In this document: piece after piece, positions 27,445 through 35,244 of the stretch | Numbering within the stretch: position 1 is the stretch's first letter | How the letters are laid out: every line of letters starts with the position of its first letter | Source of the DNA: UBA1672 sp051967755 | GTDB taxonomy: Bacteria; Pseudomonadota; Alphaproteobacteria; Micavibrionales; Micavibrionaceae | Reading direction: 5' to 3' | DNA: 64,000 nucleotides | Assembly: GCA_051967755.1 (NCBI GenBank) | Contig: JBQDYD010000005.1 | Span: 1-64,000, forward strand | Made by a program: the position numbers and the translations under genes | Notes under the pieces: generated by a model | Database searches by the model: none | The model's input: the letters and a program-made list of their open reading frames with translations, nothing else | Told to the model about the DNA's origin: nothing

Positions 27445-28931
27445 GATGTCACAGCTCCTTGAATGTCAATTTTATTAGATGCACTGTCGCTTTCGTTTGT
27501 AGCGTCAGAAGTGTTTTCCAAAGGTTCTTTTTCACTAATATCGCCGCGTATTGTTCGATAGAAGTTGTAAACCATAATCAGAGCGCCGGTGAGGTAAAGC
27601 ACACCGCCCATTACACGGATGGCATAGAAAGGTTTCATCGCCATCACACTCTCAACGAATGAGTATTCCAAGAAACCCATGTCGTTATATGAGCGCCACA
27701 TTAAGCCCTGCATGATCCCGGAAACCCACATTGCCGCAATATAGAAAACAATACCGAGTGTCGCGATCCACAGATGTGCGCTGACAAGCTTAATTGAATA
27801 AAGACGGTCCCTGCCCCAAAGATGTGGCACAAGATAGTAAAGCGCGCCAAAGCTGATAAATCCAACCCAACCCAGAGCACCTGAATGCACGTGACCGATC
27901 GTCCAGTCAGTATAGTGAGATAGAGCATTCACATATCGTATAGACATTAACGGCCCTTCGAATGTGCTCATGCCATAGAAGGCCAGCGCAACGATCATAA
28001 ACTGAAGCACGGGGTCTTCGCGAAGCTTATGCCATGCCCCCGAAAGGGTCATCACACCATTGATCATTCCGCCCCAGCTAGGCATCCATAACATGATAGA
28101 GAATGTCATCCCCAATGTTTGCGCCCAGTCAGGTAGAGCCGTGTAATGAAGGTGGTGAGGCCCCGCCCAGATATAGATAAAAATCAATGACCAAAAGTGT
28201 ACAATAGACAAACGATATGAATAGACAGGTCTGCCCGCTTGCTTAGGAATGAAGTAATACATCATCCCCAAAAAGCCGGCGGTTAAGAAAAATCCAACGG
28301 CGTTATGCCCGTACCACCATTGAATCATGGCACTTTGAACACCCGCGAAAGCCGAATAACTTTTTACGTCAACCGCGCCGATTGGTAATGCAAGCGCGTT
28401 ACCCAAATGCAGTACAGCAACAGTTATGATAAATGCGAGATAGAACCAGTTTGCCACATATAAGTGAGGCTCTTTACGCTTAATCACAGTCATAAGGAAC
28501 ACAACCAAATACGCAACCCAGACGATTGTCAGCCATAAATCGGCATACCATTCAGGCTCCGCATATTCCTTACCTTGCGTTACTCCAAAAACGTATCCGA
28601 GACCGGCCATCAGAATAAACGCCTGATAACCCCAGAATGTAAAGAATGCCAAACTGTCATTCCATAAACGAACGCCACAGGTTCTTTGGACGACAAAGTA
28701 ACTGGTTGCGAATAAGGCATTCCCGCCGAATGCGAAGATAACAGCGGATGTATGTAAGGGGCGTAAACGACCAAAACTAAGATATGGCTCGATATTTAAA
28801 TCAGGGAAAACCATTTGAAGGGCAATAAATATGCCGACCAGAAACCCTACGATCCCCCAGTAAATAGTCGCAATCGTAAACAGCTTCACGATATCGTAGT
28901 TATATTCGGTTTTTGAAGATCCTGCTGTCAT
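27441..28931 (-). CDS. ccoN: CcoN/FixN, catalytic subunit I of cbb3 cytochrome oxidase
   Basis: 496 aa, about 12 membrane helices. Heme/copper ligand motifs are visible: LRPLHTSAVIFAFGGNALFA (low-spin heme), WWYGHNAVGFFLTAGFLG (CuB), AGPHHLHYTALPDW and DWTIGHVHSGALGWVGF. It reduces O2 to water with high affinity and pumps protons. The operon is tauE-like gene, N, O, Q, P, G, H, I, S, with an FNR-type site before the first gene. This oxidase should serve microaerobic respiration. Confidence 0.98.
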   Translation of the reverse strand: MTAGSSKTEYNYDIVKLFTIATIYWGIVGFLVGIFIALQMVFPDLNIEPYLSFGRLRPLHTSAVIFAFGGNALFATSYFVVQRTCGVRLWNDSLAFFTFWGYQAFILMAGLGYVFGVTQGKEYAEPEWYADLWLTIVWVAYLVVFLMTVIKRKEPHLYVANWFYLAFIITVAVLHLGNALALPIGAVDVKSYSAFAGVQSAMIQWWYGHNAVGFFLTAGFLGMMYYFIPKQAGRPVYSYRLSIVHFWSLIFIYIWAGPHHLHYTALPDWAQTLGMTFSIMLWMPSWGGMINGVMTLSGAWHKLREDPVLQFMIVALAFYGMSTFEGPLMSIRYVNALSHYTDWTIGHVHSGALGWVGFISFGALYYLVPHLWGRDRLYSIKLVSAHLWIATLGIVFYIAAMWVSGIMQGLMWRSYNDMGFLEYSFVESVMAMKPFYAIRVMGGVLYLTGALIMVYNFYRTIRGDISEKEPLENTSDATNESDSASNKIDIQGAVTS

Positions 28932-28945
28932 TCATCTTTTCCTTT

Positions 28946-29641
28946 TTAAAAAACCATAGTGCCCGCTAATGTGAACAGCCATAAACCACTTACAACCATC
29001 CCACCTTTAAACAAATACTTGCTCATAACGGGGTATTTATACTTAAACGCCACACCACCAAGAGAAACTAACGCCAGTGCGGGAATTGTGCCCAGAGTAA
29101 ATGCCGACATTGCAAACGCCGATTGTATAACCGTAGGCGCACTTGCAGATGCCATTAACGCCGAGATTACCAAGCCGCAAGGCATAAACCCGAGTAATAC
29201 ACCCAAGCCATAACGTCCGACCGACCCTTTAATGCGTGATACCTTAGCAACATATCCCTGAATATATGAATACGGTATTCCTAACTTGATTCTCAAGACC
29301 CAAGGAAATATTTCCAACAACTTAGGGAATGCGGACACAATAAACACAAAGCCCGCTATGCCGAGCAGCGGCGCAGTAACCATAAGTTTTAAATCGGAGA
29401 AAACAAACGCTAAATTGATAACCGTACTGAATATAACCGCCAAGAACACATAAGTGGTCATACGCCCCAAATGATACGGAATTAGCAATTGTCCGCGGAA
29501 TGTTTTCTGCTGTCCCTGTGCGACCACAAAAGGAGAGCACATCCAGCTGCAATGCGTAAAGCCACCAACCAAGCCGCCCAAAAATAAACTAAAGGGCAAC
29601 CCGTAAGATGATGTAAAATTTTCAAGACATTGCGCGAGCAT
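28946..29641 (-). CDS. TauE/SafE-like (DsbD-type) membrane protein, first gene of cbb3 operon
   Basis: 231 aa with about six helices and a GG-rich first segment (SLFLGGLVGGFTHCSWMCSPF). The paired cysteines in THCSWMC and the LGFMPCGLV motif resemble the DsbD-like/cytochrome-biogenesis transmembrane family often annotated as sulfite exporter TauE/SafE next to cbb3 genes. A role in thiol or metal handling for oxidase assembly is likely from context; sulfite export is not indicated. It lies 14 bp before ccoN and directly after an FNR-type site. Confidence 0.8.
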   Translation of the reverse strand: MLAQCLENFTSSYGLPFSLFLGGLVGGFTHCSWMCSPFVVAQGQQKTFRGQLLIPYHLGRMTTYVFLAVIFSTVINLAFVFSDLKLMVTAPLLGIAGFVFIVSAFPKLLEIFPWVLRIKLGIPYSYIQGYVAKVSRIKGSVGRYGLGVLLGFMPCGLVISALMASASAPTVIQSAFAMSAFTLGTIPALALVSLGGVAFKYKYPVMSKYLFKGGMVVSGLWLFTLAGTMVF

Positions 29642-29694
29642 AAATTTACCTTAATTAACTGAACGGACTATCGCCAAAGATGACAATCAAAACA

Positions 29695-29708
29695 TTGACT
29701 AAAATCAA
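29695..29708 (-). promoter_or_regulatory. FNR/DNR-type site of the cbb3 operon
   Basis: TTGACTAAAATCAA fits TTGAY-N4-ATCAA with one asymmetry. It lies 54 bp before the first gene of the cbb3 operon. A GATAGT element (29672-29667) is centred 32 bp downstream on the minus strand, the geometry of a class II FNR-activated promoter. The regulator gene is divergent, 160 bp away. Confidence 0.75.
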
Positions 29709-29810
29709 TTCCGTTATATTCACCTTTTTTAATTTACGGTTTTACTGAATGTGATTTCGCGTTTAGAATAACCCGATGGTAGAATATAGCCTCAACATGG
29801 TAATAAATCA

Positions 29811-29824
29811 TTGATTTTGATCAA
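29811..29824 (+). promoter_or_regulatory. perfect FNR box before the Crp/Fnr gene
   Basis: TTGATTTTGATCAA is identical to the FNR consensus TTGAT-N4-ATCAA. It lies 46 bp before the ATG of the Crp/Fnr-family regulator, so it probably mediates autoregulation or control by a second FNR-type protein encoded elsewhere. Confidence 0.82.
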
Positions 29825-29870
29825 GTTCGAAATATAAATACAGCGTAATTAATAACAAGAGATCCCCCAG

Positions 29871-30596
29871 ATGGATACGAATGTCGATATTATAAAGACG
29901 ATTAACATTTTTAAGAGCCTTGATGATGAGCAGGCCATAGAAAGGCTTGGCCAAGGTGTTGTTGAATCAAAACAACCCAAAGGCAAAGTCTTTTTCATTC
30001 ATGGTGATGAGGCAACGCGTTTTTATTATATAAAAAGTGGTTGGGTGAAGTTATTCAGAGAGACGCTTGATGGTGATCAGGCGGTGGTTGATATACTTCC
30101 TCAGGGGCATATTTTCGGTGAAACCTCTATATTCGAACAAGATGTTTACCCCTATAGCGCAGAAGCGGTAGAGCCGTGTGTTATTCTTTCCTTTCCGCTT
30201 ACTAATTTAAAAGCAGAGATTGAAAATAATAATAAACTGGCCTTGGCTATGCTTAATGCGATGGCAAAATACAGACGCCAGCAAGATCAAGAGATTGAGC
30301 ACAGGGTCATTCAAAACGCCCCGCAAAGAATAGGCTGCTTTTTATTGCGTTTGGTTCAACAGGACAGCAACGGAGCGGTTAAGATCCACCTGCCCTATGA
30401 TAAAACCTTGCTCGCGTCGCGTTTAGGCATGCAGCCTGAAACCTTCTCTCGCGCTTTATCTAAACTGAAAAAGCAAACAGGAATCCGCGTCACCGGATCA
30501 ACCATAGAAATGGACAGCATAAACAGTCTTGTGCAATTTTCCTGCTCTGCATGTTCATCAGAATTTCCGTGTAAGGATCTAAAGGCCGCGGAATAA
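29871..30596 (+). CDS. DNR/FNR-like Crp family transcriptional regulator
   Basis: 241 aa. An N-terminal cyclic-nucleotide-binding-type sensor (about 12-130) leads through a dimerisation helix to a winged helix-turn-helix with QPETFSR (188-194); the E-x-x-S-R pattern reads TTGAT half-sites. The N-terminal four-cysteine cluster of FNR is missing, which fits the DNR type of NO-responsive regulators. Unusually, Cys225, Cys228 and Cys234 form a C-terminal C-x2-C-x5-C; Cys103 and Cys156 are also present. It stands divergent from the cbb3 operon and three nearby FNR-type sites, so it likely controls that set in response to NO, heme or redox state (inference). Confidence 0.9.
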   Translation: MDTNVDIIKTINIFKSLDDEQAIERLGQGVVESKQPKGKVFFIHGDEATRFYYIKSGWVKLFRETLDGDQAVVDILPQGHIFGETSIFEQDVYPYSAEAVEPCVILSFPLTNLKAEIENNNKLALAMLNAMAKYRRQQDQEIEHRVIQNAPQRIGCFLLRLVQQDSNGAVKIHLPYDKTLLASRLGMQPETFSRALSKLKKQTGIRVTGSTIEMDSINSLVQFSCSACSSEFPCKDLKAAE

Positions 30597-30600
30597 TGGC

Positions 30601-30969
30601 TTAATTATATAACCATTCCCAATTTATTTTTGCGGGATTTTCGATGTACACTTCCGGGTTGCCGACAACATCTAACAGATAGTCATCATTAACACGCCAA
30701 TGGCCGTCGCAATTGCAATCACCGCAAGATGAGTGCGGCTTTGCGGTGATGGAGCCCCCATTAATTTCAAACACAAAACTATTCGGATATCCGGGGATTT
30801 CAACTTCGACTTTGCGGCCTTGTTTTTGATTTTCCGCAGCCTCAAAAATCTGTTTGAATGGAAAACGGTTTTTATTATTTTCTAAAGACATATTGCAAAC
30901 CCTTAAATACGATTGTATCAAGTGTGCATAATCAACGTCTGAAAATTCTAGATTGTTCTGCGTATCCAT
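30601..30969 (-). CDS. hypothetical protein with Cys motif, downstream of an FNR-type site
   Basis: About 122 aa, not recognised. The C-terminal half has CGDCNCDGHW preceded by KPHSS, a possible metal-binding group, and ends INWEWLYN. The frame is open to 31017, but the leading part would start inside the FNR-type palindrome; the ATGs at 30978 or 30969 are more plausible. A TAGAAT -10 element at 30982-30977 would start transcription near 30970, leaving almost no leader for the 30969 start. It is convergent with the Crp/Fnr gene and was probably recruited to the same regulon. Confidence 0.65.
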   Translation of the reverse strand: MDTQNNLEFSDVDYAHLIQSYLRVCNMSLENNKNRFPFKQIFEAAENQKQGRKVEVEIPGYPNSFVFEINGGSITAKPHSSCGDCNCDGHWRVNDDYLLDVVGNPEVYIENPAKINWEWLYN

Positions 30970-31003
30970 AAAGAGCATTCTATGGATATTGAAAAAAATC
31001 GAA

Positions 31004-31017
31004 TTGATTATAGTCAA
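31004..31017. promoter_or_regulatory. FNR/DNR-type site between two divergent genes
   Basis: TTGATTATAGTCAA matches TTGAY-N4-RTCAA with complementary half-sites. Its centre is 31 bp from the TAGAAT -10 element of the minus-strand gene, typical for class II activation, and about 40 bp before the ATG of the 55-aa gene on the plus strand. It could serve either or both. Confidence 0.68.
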
Positions 31018-31050
31018 TTACACGGACACACCGTATTTTTAAGGTGAATC

Positions 31051-31218
31051 ATGACTACAGCAAACCCACATAAAAAGACTTTATTCAGTCGCTTCAAAAA
31101 GCCCAGTAAACAGATGTTTTGGGCTTGGATTGCTTACCAAACAATAAAAGGCAGCCTAACAACTATGTTTATTTGGCTACCTTTAATTTGGTACTGGCTT
31201 GGCTATGGTGGCCAATAA
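31051..31218 (+). CDS. small membrane protein (55 aa)
   Basis: An ATG with AAGGTG at ideal distance opens a 55-codon frame. It reads MTTANPHKKTLFSRFKKPSK, then FWAWIAYQTIKG and a Trp/Leu/Ile-rich helix (TTMFIWLPLIWYWLGYGG). This is a basic amphipathic N-terminus plus one membrane helix. An in-frame reading is free of stops and begins 34 bp after an FNR-type palindrome. Size and composition are like small oxidase-associated membrane subunits, but I cannot assign it to one. Confidence 0.65.
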   Translation: MTTANPHKKTLFSRFKKPSKQMFWAWIAYQTIKGSLTTMFIWLPLIWYWLGYGGQ

Positions 31219-31221
31219 GCC

Positions 31222-33522
31222 TTATGCGACTTTCAAGTCTACCGGATCTTCTGAAGCCGTTTTCTTATCCGGCTGCTTTGCTTTGTAGACATGCTCCAAA
31301 AAATCTCTTCCCCATTCATTTACATCATAGGTTCTGATTATATTGGCCATTCTGTTTATACGGGCATCCTTATCAGCATCTGATGCTGTCAAAGCCCTGT
31401 ATAACGTATCCGACATGTCTTTTTTATCATATGGATTAACGAGAAGCGCGCCATGAAGCTCTACGGCTGACCCTGCAAATTCTGACAGAACAAGTGATCC
31501 GTTAATGCCTGCTGCATGCTTGGCGATCACATATTCCTTTGCCACAAGGTTCAAACCATCACGAAGTGGTGTAACCCAGCCCACATCGGCGGCCTTGTAA
31601 TATGCAATAACGTCTTCAAACGGGATCATACGATTAACATAATGGATCGGCGTCCAGTTATATCGTCCGAAACGCCCGTTAATCAGACCGACATGATAGG
31701 CAATATCTTGTGAGATCTCCTCATAGATTTTCATACCCTTTGCAGGCGGCGTACACACCATAATCAGTGATACATCACCGTGCTGATCAGGGTGATCCTC
31801 TAAGAATTTTTCATACGCCTTAAGCTTTTCAATCGGGCCTTTTGTATAATCGGTACGTTCAATTGACAGAATGCATTTTTGATCACCGATTTCATCTTTG
31901 ATCTTTTCATACAGGGCCTGAACCTTTTCAGTATTCACAAGGTCTTCGATATTCTTACAATTAATGCCAACAGGGTGTGCACCAAGCTCAACCGTGTTCA
32001 GCTCTGTCGTTAGTGATGTTACATAACGGTCTACGCCGATGGCACATCCATATGTTTTAAAGCGCGGCATAGCATTTTCTTTTGCATTGATCTGCGTTTC
32101 ATGATTGGAGCGCACAACATTTACAAAATTATCTACATATTGCGGAATGTGGAAACCGATATAATCACACTGTAAAAGTGAATTCACAATCTCACGCCTC
32201 CACGGCATCATGTTGAAAATATCGGCAGACGGGAAAGGTGTGTGATGGTAAAATGCAATCTTAACATCCGGTCTGATTTGCCTTAGATATTCCGGCACCA
32301 TCCATAAATTATAGTCATGTATCCAAACCACGGCGTCTTTTGCCGCTTCCTGCGCCGCTTTTTCTGCGAAAATACGGTTAATTTCAAGGAAGTGATCCCA
32401 ATGTTCATGGTTAAAGATAACGCGCTCATGGAATGAATGAAGCAGTAGCCAGAATGATTCTTTTGAGAATACCTCATAGAAAATCTCCACATCCTTCTTT
32501 GTCAGTGGAATTCTGCAAACCTTTAGGTTTTCATACTTTTCTTTATCAACATCGACATGTTCTTCAAACCCCTCGGGATTGCGAGAGTCAGCAAAAGACC
32601 AAGCCACCCAAGAGCCCTTTTGCTTTTCACTAAAGAAACCAAGAAGTGTCGGCAAAATACCGTTCGGACTGCTGTGCTTTTTACGAACAACTTCGCCCTT
32701 CTCTTCTACTTCGCGATATGGCAAACGGTGATAAACCATAACCAAGTCAGAATCGCCGTATTGAACAGGTTCTGCTTTCGCGATCTTCTGATCAACCATC
32801 CCGAAATGCTTCAGAGCCTCAAAAATACCATCAGTACCGTTTGCTTCGGAATAATAGGCATTTTCCAGATCCTTCGCAGCGTCTTTCAGGGGCTCTTCTG
32901 CGTTATTTAATACAACGCCTTTATATCCTGTTTCGTACATGCTCAGGTCATTCAGCGTGTCCCCCGCGACCATGACACGATCATGATCCAGACCTAGGTG
33001 ATCGATTAAAGATTTTAATGTGGTGCCCTTGTTAACGTCCTTTGCTAAAATATCTAAATAGATGTCATTAGAATGCAGAACATCACAATTACGTTTATGC
33101 AGTTCCTGAATAATATCATCCGGCGTGTTATCGGCATCAACATAGAAAGACATGCGCCTTTCCTGCGGTTGGTCCTGCCTTTCCAGATCCATTAAACCGT
33201 CAATATCTTTGATATCGGCAAGTGTTTCTTGCCACTTGGTTGAGATTTCATTTTGAATTGGCTGAATATGTTCTCTGGTTTCGCCATGAACAACTGTGGC
33301 CCCTACGTCACCAATCACATAATGCGGTGTGGGTATAAATACATCGTCCAGTATGGGTAAAATTATTTCAGTGTTCCGTCCTGTTACGAACACCAATAGG
33401 AAGTTCGGATTATCCCGTAAAAATTGGTAGAGTTTATCTTTTTGTCTGTCTGTACTTTCTAAAAATGTCCCGTCCAAATCTGTAGCGAGGACATAAACCT
33501 CATCCTTTTTTAGGTAGGTGAT
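31222..33522 (-). CDS. ggpPS: glucosylglycerol-phosphate synthase/phosphatase (fused GgpPS)
   Basis: About 766 aa. The N-terminal HAD phosphatase (about 1-245) has DLDGTFL, VTGRN, KGTTLKSL and GDTLNDLSM. The C-terminal GT20 synthase (about 255-745) resembles cyanobacterial GgpS rather than trehalose synthase: SPNGILPTLL, VWIHDYNLWMVP, YHHTPFPSADIFN, RDGLNLVAKEYV. It makes glucosylglycerol phosphate from ADP-glucose and glycerol-3-phosphate and removes the phosphate, giving a compatible solute. No ATG, GTG or TTG lies before the catalytic DxD. An ATC at 33522 stands nine bases after a perfect AAGGAG, so a rare start codon or a base error is likely. The usual call at the TTG at 33477 would delete the nucleophile Asp. 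Confidence 0.88.
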   Translation of the reverse strand: MTYLKKDEVYVLATDLDGTFLESTDRQKDKLYQFLRDNPNFLLVFVTGRNTEIILPILDDVFIPTPHYVIGDVGATVVHGETREHIQPIQNEISTKWQETLADIKDIDGLMDLERQDQPQERRMSFYVDADNTPDDIIQELHKRNCDVLHSNDIYLDILAKDVNKGTTLKSLIDHLGLDHDRVMVAGDTLNDLSMYETGYKGVVLNNAEEPLKDAAKDLENAYYSEANGTDGIFEALKHFGMVDQKIAKAEPVQYGDSDLVMVYHRLPYREVEEKGEVVRKKHSSPNGILPTLLGFFSEKQKGSWVAWSFADSRNPEGFEEHVDVDKEKYENLKVCRIPLTKKDVEIFYEVFSKESFWLLLHSFHERVIFNHEHWDHFLEINRIFAEKAAQEAAKDAVVWIHDYNLWMVPEYLRQIRPDVKIAFYHHTPFPSADIFNMMPWRREIVNSLLQCDYIGFHIPQYVDNFVNVVRSNHETQINAKENAMPRFKTYGCAIGVDRYVTSLTTELNTVELGAHPVGINCKNIEDLVNTEKVQALYEKIKDEIGDQKCILSIERTDYTKGPIEKLKAYEKFLEDHPDQHGDVSLIMVCTPPAKGMKIYEEISQDIAYHVGLINGRFGRYNWTPIHYVNRMIPFEDVIAYYKAADVGWVTPLRDGLNLVAKEYVIAKHAAGINGSLVLSEFAGSAVELHGALLVNPYDKKDMSDTLYRALTASDADKDARINRMANIIRTYDVNEWGRDFLEHVYKAKQPDKKTASEDPVDLKVA

Positions 33523-33637
33523 AACGAACTTCTCCTTCTTGTTTTTTGCATCGCAATATAATTATTACTTAATATAGGTAACAAAGATGCGCGCAAAACA
33601 CAAGAAATCCGCCATTTTTTATAAATTTCAGCGAAAA

Positions 33638-35191
33638 TCACCAAAAAATCATGAGCATAATGGCCGTAGCAACCAAAACCGCGAAAGCCTGAATTCTATA
33701 GTCTTTATAAAGGGTAATGCCTGTTTGCGGTTTTGATAATTCAGGGCTCCAGACTACGTTTAGCTCCTCTACATCGCTGTGGGGTGTTATCAGGCTAAGC
33801 GCGTACATGATGATAAAACATACACCCGTGACAAGCCCGACTGTGATTGTAAAATGCAACGTCCATATATCCATTTGGCCGAGGATGAAGAATAACAACC
33901 CTATTGCGTGTCCGGTGAGTAAAGTAATAGTAGCAGCCGCACCGCTCGCCTTTTTCCAAAATAACCCCAGTATAAAAATCGCAACAATAGGAGGCACAAC
34001 AACCGCGAATGCCTGCTGTAGATATGCGAACAACCCCTCAAAATGTATAATATTTGGCGCCCATAAAGCGGCAATACCCATAAGGATTATCGTCGTCCAA
34101 CCACCTAACTTTCGTAATTGTTCAGGTGATATGTCCTTTTCTTCGCCTTCGACGAAATCTTTTATAATTAACGTGGAGGCACTGTTTAATGTTGAGTCAA
34201 TGGTCGACATTATTGCGGCGAACAAGCCCGCGATAACGATGCCCTTTAATCCAATCGGCAGGTAATCATTAATCAGCATAGGGAAAATTTGGTCAGAATT
34301 CTCAATATTCTCATATATCCCAAAAGCCATAGCCCCCGGTAACACCATAATAAGTAAGGGCAATATCTTTAAAAACCCCGCAAGGTTGGCGCCCCACCGC
34401 GCTTGATCAAGGCTGCGTGCGCCTAATATTCTTTGTGTAATATATTGATTGGTCGCCCAATACCAAAAACCTAAAACAGGGACACCAATGAGCGTACCAA
34501 GCCATGGCAGCATCGGGTCATCAATCGGACGTATCAGGCTTAGATGGTCATAAGGAACGGCGGATTTAACATTATCCCAAGAAAAACCATATTCCGCGAA
34601 GACATAATATGTAATCGCACAAGAGCCTATTAACAGGATGATTGCCTGTAAAACATCTGTGTAGACAACGGCTTTTAATCCGCCTGCCGCTGTATAAAGC
34701 CCTGCGAATATTGCTATGGCGATACATGTGCTGAACAACGAGACCTGCGGAAAGAATATCTGAAGCACCAACGCGCCGGCAAAGATACCGCCCGCAGCAT
34801 CTACAACGATACTCATAATGATTGTTAATGCGGAGAAGTATTTCCTGCAAAATGAATTATACCTATAATCAAGATATTCTGGGATCGTCGTTATTTTTTT
34901 GTTTAAAAAAACCGGAATTACAAAAAACGACATAAAAACCAATATGATGCCCGCCATCCATTCGTAATTGGAAATGGCTATGCCGCCCTCATACGCCGCG
35001 CCTGCAAGGCCAATTAATGTTGTTGATGATATATTTGATGCAAATAGGGAAAACCCGATCACGCCCCAACCAAGGCTACGTCCGGCCAAAAACAGGTCTT
35101 CACCGGTTTTGGTTTGCCGCATCACGACGACAGTTATAATAATAATAAAAACAAAATAAGAAAGGATTAGTGCCAGATCAATTACATGCAT
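33638..35191 (-). CDS. sodium:solute symporter (SSS family)
   Basis: 517 aa with about 13 to 14 helices. Family landmarks are DLFLAGRSLGWGVIGFSLFA, SSTTLIGLAGAAYEGGIA, YLDYRYNSFCRKYFS, NQYITQRILGARSLDQARWG and GLFAAIMSTIDSTLNS. The substrate is not determined; the QRILGARS pattern fits the SGLT-like (sugar or inositol) branch better than proline PutP. It lies on the same strand 116 bp upstream of ggpPS and could support osmolyte uptake or Na+-coupled sugar import, but co-transcription is not proven. Confidence 0.9.
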   Translation of the reverse strand: MHVIDLALILSYFVFIIIITVVVMRQTKTGEDLFLAGRSLGWGVIGFSLFASNISSTTLIGLAGAAYEGGIAISNYEWMAGIILVFMSFFVIPVFLNKKITTIPEYLDYRYNSFCRKYFSALTIIMSIVVDAAGGIFAGALVLQIFFPQVSLFSTCIAIAIFAGLYTAAGGLKAVVYTDVLQAIILLIGSCAITYYVFAEYGFSWDNVKSAVPYDHLSLIRPIDDPMLPWLGTLIGVPVLGFWYWATNQYITQRILGARSLDQARWGANLAGFLKILPLLIMVLPGAMAFGIYENIENSDQIFPMLINDYLPIGLKGIVIAGLFAAIMSTIDSTLNSASTLIIKDFVEGEEKDISPEQLRKLGGWTTIILMGIAALWAPNIIHFEGLFAYLQQAFAVVVPPIVAIFILGLFWKKASGAAATITLLTGHAIGLLFFILGQMDIWTLHFTITVGLVTGVCFIIMYALSLITPHSDVEELNVVWSPELSKPQTGITLYKDYRIQAFAVLVATAIMLMIFW

Positions 35192-35244
35192 AACACGTAC
35201 AGACCTAACACATCAAAACGGCCCTGTTAAGGGATTGGCTTTTT

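Noticed and set aside
31222..33477. Reading the fused protein as trehalose-6-phosphate synthase/phosphatase
   Set aside because: The GT20 part matches cyanobacterial GgpS motifs from memory (SPNGILPTLL, the region around SKESFWLLLHSF) and the HAD-first order fits GgpPS.
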